Shown in pieces: positions 23,501 to 32,939 of a stretch of DNA of 64,000 nucleotides. Origin of the DNA: Jaltomata sinuosa (taxonomy: Eukaryota; Streptophyta; Magnoliopsida; Solanales; Solanaceae); contig QJPP01007241.1 in the NCBI GenBank assembly GCA_003996215.1, forward strand, positions 248,001 to 312,000, written 5' to 3'. Every line of letters begins with the position of its first letter. The first letter of the stretch is position 1. The notes under the pieces were generated by a model. It was not told the origin of the DNA, did not search any database, and worked only from the letters and a program-made list of their open reading frames with translations. Position numbers and translations under genes: made by a program.

Positions 23501-26500
23501 TGGATTTAGCTGTAGTAACATCAGCAGTGGCACACATCAGTGAAATTACATGCCCTCCATACCAAACTGTAGGTTTATAAAGGTTGAATATGTAGTTGAT
23601 TTCTTCAAGAAGAGATGCAAATTCACTTTTGCCCCCTGCTCTTCTGTGACTTTAGGCACTGTCATTGTTGGAACAGCGTGGTCAAAATGAGAACATGGCT
23701 GGCCATCTTCCAACTTCTCTAAAAGGACTAGACAATGCTCTGTGTGGTGGAATTCCTTTTGGTGTTGTGACAGAGCTAGTGGGTCCAGCAGGCATTGGTA
23801 AAACCCAGGCACGATTCTTTGCTTCTAATTAAAAAAAACTTGTTTTCTGAACTTCTTTTTGTATTTGGTGGCTGGTTGGAACTTTGGGTTGCTTGGAGTT
23901 TCTTCGGTTCTATTTGTTGTGATTGCAAGCTGAAAAGGAATGCTAATTGGAGTATATGTATTGAGACATTTTCATATTTTGTAGGCATAATACATAAACA
24001 GACATTCAAATCTGAGGCACTCCAACTTTGAGTATGCACATCTAGACATCTCAACTCGTCTCCACTGTGTCAACTAAACACTCCAACTTACAAAATGATC
24101 ATCTGGACACCTCCAAAATTTATGTGCCACGTCAGTATCACGTGTCTACGAGACACAGTGGAGACGAGTTGGAGTGTTTAGTTGTCAGTTGAGACCAAGT
24201 TGAGGTGTCTAGATGTGCACTCAAAATTGGAGTGCTTACTTGCTAGCTGAGGCCAAGTTTAGTGTTTGTTTATGTATTATGTTTTTTTTTAACAGCAACT
24301 AGTATATCTTCCCATAATAGTGCTATGTGTTTCCTTGCTTTTACACTGCTTGTGTTGCCTTTGGTATATTTTTTTATTGAGCTTATTCTTTCTTAAATTG
24401 CAGTTCTGCTTGAAGCTTTCATTATTAGCTTCTCTTCCTTCGAGTTATGGCGGCTTAGATGGTTCTGTAATTTATATCGATACAGAATCCAAATTTAGTT
24501 CAAGGAGGTAAATTTCAGGCTTTTGGTACTAAGGTTGCTATGTTTAGTGGAAATAGTGACCTTTCTATTTCTGAAGTGTCTTCCCAGGATGATAGAAATA
24601 GGATTTAATAGTTTCCCAGAAGTATTTCACACCGAAGGGATGGCACAGGAGGTATGCAGCATATTGTCTAGTACTTTCTTTCATATTTCCTTAAATGCAG
24701 AGGGACCACCTGCTGCACCTATGACTAACTAAGTACTCTGGAACGACAACACTGAATAAGAGAGTGAAAAGTTTTTAAATCAATTATCGATGAAGTCTAT
24801 ATTATGAGGATTCACCAAGCCCAACTTGTTTGGGACTGAGGCATATTTGTTGTTGTTGTTGTTGCTGTTTCAATGAAGTCTATGAATCTCGCCAGAGCTG
24901 TTTTATATTATTAGCAAGTCTATGATTAATTACTTGCAAATGGATTTCCTTTCCCAAATAATTTATTATCCCTTTTGACTAACTTCATTCTGAAAGTGAG
25001 CCATGAAATGGTCATGGTAGGATGCAAGTTCTAGATCTCCTTATATTTCTATAACTTGGTGCATCGATAATCATGACCATTTCTAAGTGGACTTTTTTCC
25101 TTGAATGATTGGCTTGCAGATCTCTATAAACGCGTTTCTTCCATTTTCAAGTATATCCTTAACTCACTGTCAGCAAAGAGTTGGACATTTTCTTAGTTTT
25201 GCAAGTCAACTATGTCAGAGCATGTAGTATAGTAAAACCCTTCGACATATCTTGATGCTGATGCATGCACCCTTTAGTGTTTTCTGTTTAATGCATTGGG
25301 TTGAAGAGTTTAGTGAGGATGTTCTCCTTGATGTTGCAGATGGCTGGAAGGATCCTGGTTCTAAGGCCAACATCACTTTCTGAATTTACTGATAGGTTTG
25401 TTGCAGCTTTACCTATGTGCTGTTATTGTGAGTCTTGATGCAATACTGAATTCGTGAATATTTGGATTCTGGATTATAATGTTGGAAGGAGTATGGGTTA
25501 ATTAATGGAAGTGAAATATTTTTTGTTCGTCTTTTTCTTCTTTGAAGATTGGCCTTAGCATTTCAATCACTTCAATGGAAGATTAGGATGAAAGGTCCAA
25601 AGGAGTCATACTTTAATACAATTGATTAGATGGTTGGGAGGACAGCGTCTTTATTGGAATAGAATTTGTTTGGTGTCATGACTGTGTATACCTTACTGGT
25701 AAAACTAAAAATCCATATTCTCATAAAATTATCTTATAGGGGATTAGAGCTGCAACTAGATATCCACAAAAAAGAGCAAAGAAAGAAGCTGCTGCTGGAT
25801 GTCATCACTGGAAAACGAACATGCATAGTTTATTAAGACAGAAAATGCATAACTCTTAAAATGAAATAAAAAATTGTCGAAAAAATAATAATTTAATGAA
25901 TGATGATATGAGTTGATATTAGTTTTTCAATATGGAGATCTTTTTTTTTTTGAAAGAGGAGGATGATAAAAAATAAACTAAGATGCATTTTTTTTCTGAA
26001 ATAGAAGGATGAATATATTTGATCAAGATAAAAGAGCTGGATTCTAGTGTTCAGTTTTGAGGCCACACTATGTGTCAGATAGGATAGTTGGCTATTTAGT
26101 ACTCTCTATGGCATCCCGTATTAACAGTTCCACAAACTCAGTATTATTCAATACCGAGGGGAGATAGTATTCTCAGTAAAGAGATAGTTCACCAGATCTC
26201 TTGCTTATGATGTGAGGGATTCAATCCAAGATAGTGTTGGAAAAAGTTATAAAAAAAAGGTTGGAACGAAAAAGTAAATCTGATTGGAAGTCAGATGCAA
26301 TATTGTATTAAAACCGGTAGATTAAGTTCATAATGCACTTATTTAATTTACTTCCTGTATTATAATCTCTTCCCCCTCTGTTTAATCTCACTGTTGTTCA
26401 AGACAGCCTCCTCTTCGATAAGTAATACTTTCATTTAGGCGTTGCAAAAATCGGTATAGAAAAAGTAGAAAACCTAAGCAAAAGTATGGTTCTTTATAGT

Positions 26501-29500
26501 GGCATATAGTCAACTATATCGACAGTAACATGGGTGCACCAAAAGTTAACTAAAAAATAAAAGACAAGCCCTCATCTATACAAAATCATTTTCTGCTCCT
26601 TCAAAAGCTCTCGTATTCCTTTCCCTCCAAGTACCCACATAAGAGCCAAAGTAGCCACATTCCATCCTCTATGCATTCCTTTCCTTCTTCTAAAAGCCCA
26701 GTTGAACATCACATCCTTAATTGTGACTGGCATTTACTGCTATCTGAAACAGCCTCTTACTTCTTATCAAAATCTAGATTTCATCTTGATCTTGGTTTTT
26801 ACGAATTACTGTCTATGTGTTTCTGTCAGCTTGCAGAAAATCAAAGTTTCACTATTTCAACACGGTGTGAAATTGCTGATCATTGACAGCATGGCTGCGC
26901 TTCTTTCAGGGTAATTCCTTTTTTGACTTTTCCTGTGTAATTGCTCGACATGTATTTCATTTAGGAGTACAACTTGTGCTGGAATTATAAACTTTTCGCC
27001 TAGTTTCCACTTGAGAAAATTGTGAATATCTTGATAGTCCAGATAACATTCTAGCTGTCTGGGTACTTTTAGGTTGTATACAAGAATAATGTGTTATGAG
27101 GTATCAGATTCATGAAAATTTATGTAACCATTCTCAATGTGAAATTTTGGGTCTCTACACATTACTGTGTCTGGAATTCATGGTAGCCTGCTTCTGTTGG
27201 GGGTATATTTTATAATTTCTTTGGTCATGCTAAAAAGCTTTGGCACGTAATACTCAGAAACCACTCTTTGCAGTTGGTGTGATTTCATGTTATGTACATA
27301 TTGGTTTAATCCTCTGAAAACTCAATATCGTTATACTGTTCTCCACATTTTGTCTTTTTCACCATAGTGATGCTCGTGAACTTTTCACTCTTTCCAGTGA
27401 AGGTGTACAAGGACCTCAGAGACAACACTCATTGGGTTGGCATATATCATTTATTAAGTGAGAACATTGTCGTTTTGAATGAGTACCTAGGAAGTATCTC
27501 TTTCTTCTTCCCCTGTACCAAGCTAGTGATCAGTGTTTTGCCTAATCTGATGCTGTTTCTTTGCCATTTCCAGAGCAGTTGCAGAATTTTCACGAATTCC
27601 TGTAGTAGTGACCAACCAAGTGAGATCTCAAAGTCGTGATGAAACTTCCCACTATTCTTTCCAAGGTATTGTGTTAGTACCAGTCTTTGCTAATATTAGT
27701 AATGATCGAAGGTTTTTTGTCTAAAATAAAGAAATACATTTTGAACAACGGAAAGGATCATTGCTATCATAATATGCTTGGTTCCATTTCACTAAGGCAT
27801 GTTTGCTTGCAAGTTCTTCTCTGAAATTAATGTGTAATTGTTTTAATTTAGATTGATCTCCAGAATGAAACTAGATCGCAATATTATCTCAAAAAAATGA
27901 AACTAGATCGCAATAGTCTTAAGCTCAAAATTTCTAGGAAAACTATATATTAATACCCATCCTCGAGCTTCCACCGATAACAATCACATAGAACCTGGGA
28001 AAAGAAGAAGTAAAGAGAATGAGAGAAGGAGAGATATGATGAACAAAGGTAGGAGATAGTAAATTTCAGGCTTTGTATTTACCAAATTCCATAACTGATT
28101 CCTCTCTTGTTTGTCCGCATATATGGAATAAACTGAACGATCTGGGCCCTCAATTCGATTTATCCCAGCCATAGGTCTTCCGCTAGCTCACCAAGTCACC
28201 CTACTACTATTCTGTCCCGTTTAAAATGAAGTTACCGTATTCTTAGGTCTTAGCTAAACAGTGTCATCTCATAACTTTTTTTGACAAAAAAAAGAAGTTA
28301 TGAGGTGTCATCTCATAACTTCCCAATTGAAATTTAGTTTTCCTTTAGAAAGTCTACTCCCAGCTCATTACATTTCTTCTGCCTTTGGGATCATGCTCGA
28401 TCTCGAGCACGCAGCAATAGATTCCGGAAACTAAGATTTATTTACCTTCCAATCTTCCCACATTGCTTCCTCTGGAGCTAAATTTTCCCATTGTACAAGT
28501 ATCTCCACTGATCCTCCATTATTTTCTCACACTCTGTTCCTCTATAGTATTGCGATAGGTTGAGTCAAAATCTCTCCATCTTCTCCACCCAATCTTTCTT
28601 TTCAACAACGAAATATGAAATACAGGGTAACTGAGAATCTTTGGGGAAATTATAGTCTATAAGCAACAGGTTCTACCTTTGTATTACTTCATACGGCCCA
28701 TAAAACTTTGGACACTGTTAGAATGTCTCACGTTGATCGAGAAAATGAGTTGTTGTCTCCTTGTATAATCTTGGGTAATCATCACCTTATGAGCTAGCTA
28801 TGCTGGTTGAGTATTTTCTTAATATGGTATCAGAGGCAGACACATTTCTATTCTTATTCTTGGTTGACCCAATCTTGGGCGTCCATGTTATGTTGTCTAT
28901 GCTCCAAATATCCAGCCCTAGGCACGCAGGAGGGCGGCAGACTATGTAATTAGACCAAGTTTTCAGAATAAGCAAGCTTTACAATTACATTCTATTCCCT
29001 CTCTCTAATTATCAGTCTGTGGGACATGAGATACTATTACTCGTTGAAATATGAGGTATTGTTGCACAAAAGATGATGTAGAACTTCCTCTCCAGGGCAG
29101 AGCAGAGGCGGAAGTCCAGAAGCTGCCACAATACTTGATTCTCATCTTGTTGCTGCTTTAGGGATCCACTGGGCTCATGCTGTTAGTATTCGTCTTATAT
29201 TTGAATCAAGATCAGGTTAGGTTTTATTCTTTTCTCCGAATTGGTGATCCTGGATTTTTGTTTAGGAAAATTGCGTTTTTGTGGTGTTGAAACTTGAAAC
29301 TCACATTTGTGCTCACCTTTGGTTCTGAAGTGTCAGAAATCTGCTTATGTCATAACCCCATAAAAGTAGCTAGAGTAAGAAAATACTGTTATTACATTTT
29401 TGTTTGTTGGTCTTCAACCGATACATGCTCTTCTAGATTTTTGGTATCTGGAAAAGTACTGCAGAAGGATTATGCAAGGGAGAGGAGTTGATTAGTATAC

Positions 29501-31208
29501 AATTGGATGGTGGTCAGAATCAGTATTTCGATAAACTATATCATTGTTTTCTCTAGGACACTGTTACTCCGAGCTTAAGCCAAAAGCCCGCACCTGATAA
29601 TTAGGCTAAGCTGGCTGATTTACCTGAATTTATTTGTAATACAGATAACAACCCATGGATATGTAACTGGAAGAATCTTCTTTATCAGTTAAAACTGTAC
29701 ATAATGTGGGACTTGTATCGTCATTTCCTGCTCATGGAACTTTTGAAGAAGAAAATGAAAGATTTGGAAGCAAAGATATTTGGCAAAGAATTCGTAGATG
29801 TTCTGATGGCACCTCAACTCCTAATCATGCTCTTAAAGCAAAATGTCTCTTAAATTTATTTAGCTGGCATAACCAATTTCCTGTTTCTATCTGTGAACAA
29901 TTTTTTTGACTACATCTGCTCTTTAGCTGAAGTGTAAGTTTTTGTATACGAGCAGAGTAGGGCTCTATTTTGTAACTTTTTGCTATGAATCTACTCGATG
30001 TTTTTGAATAAAATTACATTACTTCATAAAAAAAAGTAGATATTTGGCAAAGTTATTATTTGTCTTGCAATAGATCCTATCTTGCATTGAATGGGTATGT
30101 TTCATCTTTTTAGGTTTATGCTCTACTCTGGGTAAAGATCCGTTCCATTTGGATTTGTTCCCATTACCATTTCTTTTGGTATTTTTTTTTTCAAGTCATT
30201 TTATACAAGTATTTATTAGAGTTGGGATAACTTTGCTCGACAATTAGAATTCTGGGTAAGAGAGAAAATCGTTCTTTCTAGGGGATCTGTGCTTACTAAG
30301 CCTTTATTTGAAGTAACCTCATGCTCATTTGTGCTCTCAATTTTTATAGTTCTTACTTAGTCTGTCCCTGAAGATAGAATTTGATCCTCAATCTTTGGTT
30401 TCACTACTTGAACTGATGATCATTGCCGTGGTTCATAACTTCTAAAATGATACATATGGAGTGACATTTTTTTTTCTTTTGACTTTAGCTTTCTGATTCT
30501 TGAATAGAGCAGATTAACATCGATGAATGAAGGAGTTGCTGATGCTCTCTTCCGTCTTTCAGGTCAAAGGTTCATAAAATTAGCAAAATCTCCACTATCT
30601 CCGCCTCTTGCATTCCCTTTCAACATAACTTCTTCTGGGATTTTATTGCTTAATGATGATGGAGTGGAAATGCCAGGGCCAGAGATACATTCAATAAGTT
30701 GTCAAGGTCTGATTTAGTATACTGCTTTTTTTGTTTGTGTGTCGGGGGTGTCTGGGGTGGTGGCATTATTTCAGTTTGGTGGAGCGTTTCAAGTACATAT
30801 ACATAATATAAAAAAGAAGACAACAATCTCAAAAGGCGAAAGGCAGGAACAAATCATTGCTTAGAAAAAGTTCAAGCACTGTATGCGATTCAATTTTAGT
30901 TTACATGGAAAAGAAACTTAAAGAATGCCATCTTGATGACAAATAGCAATAGCCCTATGTTTGGTCTATTGATTGGAAGTTGGAATCTCTGAAGTTCCTG
31001 TCTAGCACATTTTATCCATTCTCCCTGTAAGAGTTATGTTATCCTCCAATTGCACAAGTTCACGGTCTCCAAATTTAGCGCATTGTTCCAAAAATGTCAT
31101 TTGGTCATATGTTGATTGCTAGTTACTGTTACTGAATCCTCACCAATCTCTATACATGATGCAGGTCACAACAATGTTATTAATTTCGGTAGTGAAATGA
31201 TGCATTGA
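20564..31208 (+). CDS. RAD51B: RAD51B, RecA-family recombination mediator (12 exons, 371 aa)
   Basis: Nuclear ATPase of the RAD51 paralogue group, which helps load RAD51 on single-stranded DNA in homologous recombination repair. Coding exons: 20564-20647, 23455-23568, 23656-23808, 24404-24507, 24588-24651, 25340-25395, 26830-26910, 27398-27457, 27574-27665, 29096-29215, 30563-30706, 31165-31208. They total 1116 nt and join in phase at every junction to 371 residues, the length I recall for plant RAD51B. The start MANKLLSEMGLPKSIANIFA opens the N-terminal helical region (about 1-65). Walker A is GPAGIGKT (109-116), split from the next exon just after it; IYIDTESKFSSR follows (about 140-152). 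Walker B is LLIID (207-211). VVVTNQVRSQ (249-258) and DSHLVAALGIHWAHAV lie in the ATPase core. Introns are AG-ended; all donors are GT except intron 3, which is GC. The longest intron is the first (2807 bp), full of repeats. No exon is interrupted. Exon boundaries come from homology and splice signals, not transcripts. Confidence 0.95.
20885..21314. mobile_element. Tourist-like MITE in RAD51B intron 1
   Basis: Ends are GGGGGCGTTTGACCATGAA and, reversed, GGAAGTGTTTGGCCATGAA, flanked by TAA (20882-20884, 21315-21317). A local duplicate of the surrounding intron at about 21575-21795 lacks the element and has a single TAA at 21711-21713, an empty site. An internal segment of roughly 80-100 bp (GTATTTGAAAAAGTAG onward) is duplicated, the source of the two overlapping minus-strand open frames here. 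A relative is at 56440-56815. Confidence 0.85.
21799..22236 (+). mobile_element. tRNA-derived SINE, split by a small MITE
   Basis: The left part has GTGTGGCCTAGTGGTCAATG (box A-like) and, after the MITE, ATCAGGTTCAAATCCTAG (box B-like). The 3' part reads TACCTGGTACCTATTGCTGG and CAAGCTGGCCCGGATACCA, ending in an A-rich tail near 22232. The flanks share CTAGAATTTA (about 21785 and 22239), a likely target duplication. This matches the TS/SolS group of Solanaceae SINEs. RNA polymerase III boxes are on the plus strand. Confidence 0.8.
21835..22036. mobile_element. 202-bp MITE with CAGTG ends inside the SINE
   Basis: Ends are CAGTGGCGGAGCCAGGA and, reversed, CAGTGATGGAGTTAGGTA. Flanks are GTGGG on both sides (21830-21834, 22037-22041), a 5-bp duplication falling between the SINE's box A and box B. 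The GGCGGAGCCAGG end is widespread in plant genomes. Worn relatives appear at 44490-44635 and 50020-50205. A 5-bp duplication leaves the superfamily open. Confidence 0.7.
22145..22690 (+). repeat. Local tandem duplications in RAD51B intron 1
   Basis: A block beginning near AATTTATGTTTCACTTGAAA and running through GATGGAAATTCAACATTTTG and GAGGGAGGATGTGGG occurs at 21392, 22243 (partial), 22389 and 22534. A SINE 3' end (GTGGCAGGTRTCCCGTG to GTTTATCAAAATA) precedes the second and third copies at about 22158 and 22311. The array grew by local duplication after the SINE arrived. The open frames here are repeat artefacts. Confidence 0.75.
22693..22787 (+). mobile_element. 5'-truncated SINE/RTE 3' end with 20-bp target duplication
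   Basis: The 95-bp insert has GGGTAAGGTCTGCGTATACA, CTCCCCATACCCCATTTGTG and GGGACTACACTGGG, and ends in TTG repeats. It is flanked by a perfect 20-bp duplication, ggaatactgtattagatgaa, at 22673-22692 and 22788-22807. This is target-primed reverse transcription of a very short product, probably mobilised by an RTE LINE. Confidence 0.85.
23809..24403 (+). other. RAD51B intron 3 with GC-AG boundaries
   Basis: The exon ends GGTAAAACCCAG directly before GCACGATTC, and the next exon starts after TTGCAG. The only nearby GT would remove the Walker A lysine, so the GC donor is required for an intact P-loop. GC-AG introns are a known minority class; the +3 to +6 bases here (ACGA) are weaker than the usual GCAAGT. 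Confidence 0.8.
23986..24281. mobile_element. Foldback MITE in RAD51B intron 3
   Basis: Ends are CATAATACATAAACAGACA and, reversed, CATAATACATAAACAAACAC. The arms pair over most of the 296 bp (for example AGACGAGTTGGAGTGTTTAG against its complement), giving a long hairpin. Worn relatives lie at 18715-19140, 35310-35560 and 44100-44335. No transposase. Confidence 0.8.
24801..24872 (+). mobile_element. 72-bp SINE/RTE-type 3' end in RAD51B intron 5
   Basis: The insert carries AAGCCCAACTTGTTTGGGAC and GAGGCATATTTGTTGTTG and closes in TTG repeats, the 3' end of another Solanaceae SINE subtype. It is flanked by ATGAAGTCTAT at 24790-24800 and 24873-24883, an 11-bp target duplication. It is strongly 5'-truncated. 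Confidence 0.8.
27865..27915 (+). mobile_element. Minimal retroposition scar in RAD51B intron 9
   Basis: Two perfect 19-bp copies of ATGAAACTAGATCGCAATA (27865-27883, 27897-27915) flank only 13 bases, TTATCTCAAAAAA. The long duplication plus A-rich tail is what an extremely 5'-truncated L1-type insertion would leave. A simple slippage duplication is the alternative. Confidence 0.5.
28380..28715 (-). pseudogene. Chromovirus integrase/chromodomain remnant in intron 9
   Basis: On the minus strand a frame reads VEILVQWENLAPEEAMWEDW, a clear chromodomain of the Ty3/gypsy chromovirus type. Upstream (about 28720-28600) are fragments like KFYGPYEV and VEPVAY from the integrase C-terminus. Stops and frameshifts break it. 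It lies antisense to RAD51B, and sequence from about 27960 may be its LTR. Confidence 0.75.
28716..28836 (+). mobile_element. Small LTR plus primer-binding site (TRIM-like)
   Basis: TGTTAGAATGTCTCACGTTG opens a segment of about 108 bp with ATTTTCTTAAT at its end, directly followed by TGGTATCAGAGGC, the primer-binding site for initiator methionine tRNA. Such short LTRs are typical of TRIM elements. A second LTR is not recognised downstream, so the copy is partial. Confidence 0.6.
29789..30037 (+). mobile_element. 5'-truncated L1-type or processed-transcript insertion
   Basis: The 249-bp insert is flanked by a perfect 15-bp duplication AGATATTTGGCAAAG (29774-29788, 30038-30052) and ends in an A tail after ACTTCAT. 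Its 3' part, with GGGCTCTATTTTGTAAC and TTGAATAAAATTACATTACT, resembles the 3' end of plant L1 LINEs. It could instead be a retroposed host transcript. It lies in RAD51B intron 10. Confidence 0.75.
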
Positions 31209-31609
31209 GCTCCAGAAGCAAAGGTACCTTGCCCAATGTATAACCCTATAGCCGTGTTGGTAAATTCTTCCTTTTCTCTGAATCCTCAGACTTTCACTTC
31301 ATCATTCAATCGTAAATCCCCCGGTCATATCTATTTTAGGTGTAAATTCCATGAGTTGACGAACTAATTATGATTGACTTCTAAATGAAGATTCACTTGG
31401 TCCTATATGTTCTTCAAGTTAGTCGATTTACAATGCCCTCGTCCTCGGATCCATTATGCACAGTGTTCTTGTTTTGACTGCCATACTGGTGTCTAGAAAT
31501 TGCAACTCTTGTATGGTGACTGAAGGGATGTTCTTTGCTTGTCATTAGTTATTTTATATGGCTTTTATAGACTGGACTAGGTGTATTTTTCCAATTTCCC
31601 TATAGGGCG
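31209..31609 (+). other. RAD51B 3' flank
   Basis: Sequence after the stop codon, presumably including the 3' UTR. I see no canonical AATAAA within the first 400 bases; the first good match is at about 31996. No other feature. Confidence 0.4.
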
Positions 31610-31940
31610 TGAATGTGTAGATCAAGGAAGAAGGGTGGAATAGCGCTCGATTGATTGATCGTCTTATAGCCCGTCATGCAAGCCAGCGCAGAAGCAGCAC
31701 GGCAACTGCTCTGTACCACTGCCAACAAAATTTTCAAAAAAGATAGTCGCATGTATACCGCATATATATGCAATGTATATTGCCAAGAAAAACATAGCCG
31801 CATGTATACCACATGTATATCGAATGGCCATATCAGGTAGAAACTTTGGTCGAATGACCAATTTAGGTAATAAATGATAAGTGAGCTATTTTTTTGTGTT
31901 AGAAATTTAACACAATGATCATTTTGTCTAATTTTCCAGC
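31610..31940 (-). mobile_element. Fragment related to the MULE-like element at 11 kb
   Basis: Read on the minus strand it starts GGAAAATTAGACAAAATGAT, has AAAAAAATAGCTCAC, and repeats ATGTGGTATACATGCGGCTA words, the same terminal and subterminal style as 11090-12570. The other end is not identified. The open frames at 31600-31962 are not genes. Confidence 0.4.
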
Positions 31941-32348
31941 CCACAGAAGACAAACCGTGCAATTAATCTATTTGTAGTATTTACCAAATTTGCCATTAAA
32001 TAAAATTTATGTGTTATATTCTTCAAGGTAATACATATTACATAACTATATACTCCAAAAGTATACAACCAAGAGATTGGTAAGAAGACCGACCACATAG
32101 AGGCGATGTCAAAAAAAAAACTGTTTTTTTGGAGCGGACCAATCTTATGTGCCCTCTCCTTCCCCCTTACACGTTGTTTGGATTGTTGTTACCCATGGTA
32201 TGATATGATATAGTTACTCTTTTTTTCCTTTTTTTTTTGTGTAAGGTGCTAATTCGCGTCTGACCTTGTTTTGGGGCTTAAAATTTTGTGATTCATAAGC
32301 TCTCCATATCTAAAGTGAAGGGCGAGTTTTGCGGTTAACTAATAAAAG

Positions 32349-32690
32349 GTGATCGATTGTATTAGAGAGGAAAGGAAACTCGAGACTGAAAACAAAAGGG
32401 AGAATATTTTTGGTGTAGAAAATCTCAATTTAGGATCTTTCTCCTCCAAAAACAGGGGAAAGCTACGATCAAACGCTAATTCTGGAAAGAAGTGGAGTAT
32501 GTCTACCAAAGTCTCCAAGTCATTAAGAAGTGTTAGTCCTTCGGGGACCGGACTCCACCAAGATGGACCATTATCCCCGCTTTCTTCCTATGGTTTACTA
32601 TTAGAACACAAGCCAAAGAATTTAAAACCACAACACAAACATCCTTTATTTACTAATTTGAAGTTTTCTCCCTTTCCTTTCGGCGAATAG
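32349..32690 (+). CDS. Uncharacterised open frame, 113 codons
   Basis: ATG to TAG, hydrophilic and rich in Ser, Lys, Asn and Leu (for example SMSTKVSKSLRSVSPSGTG), with no signal peptide, membrane segment or motif I know. The base composition is less AT-rich than its neighbours, which is why it stays open. There is no visible promoter or related gene, and it may be chance or part of an unrecognised element. About 100 bp downstream, 32790-32936 holds another short frame starting MPPDLSVQRITDLHYDVFLF, also unassigned. Confidence 0.2.
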   Translation: MIDCIREERKLETENKRENIFGVENLNLGSFSSKNRGKLRSNANSGKKWSMSTKVSKSLRSVSPSGTGLHQDGPLSPLSSYGLLLEHKPKNLKPQHKHPLFTNLKFSPFPFGE

Positions 32691-32939
32691 TTGAATCACA
32701 CAGTTATATACTATTATGGTATACAACATGTGATTATATATCCCAAAGGTATAGCCAACAAACATCTAAAAAAGGTGCTATTACAACTATGCCTCCCGAT
32801 TTGTCAGTGCAAAGAATAACAGATTTACATTACGATGTCTTTCTCTTCGCCAAGCTGCATCTTCCTCTCCAGGATTTCGAAAGGGAACTTTTGAAACCAA
32901 TGAACATACATGTTGACATTTTTTTTTATAAATAAGTAT

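Noticed and set aside
23795..24054. Frames on both strands across RAD51B exon 3 and intron 3
   Set aside because: They cross a splice junction and a MITE; the exon frame continues through the GC donor instead.
28255..28325. GTGTCATCTCATAACTT duplicated near a poly-A stretch, possible retroposition scar
   Set aside because: The intervening bases also form an inverted repeat of the same word, so a hairpin-mediated duplication is as likely; too ambiguous to call.
29706..29909. 67-codon frame that might be an extra RAD51B exon
   Set aside because: It crosses the boundary of a retroposed insert with clear target duplications and does not fit the RAD51B reading frame or the known protein.
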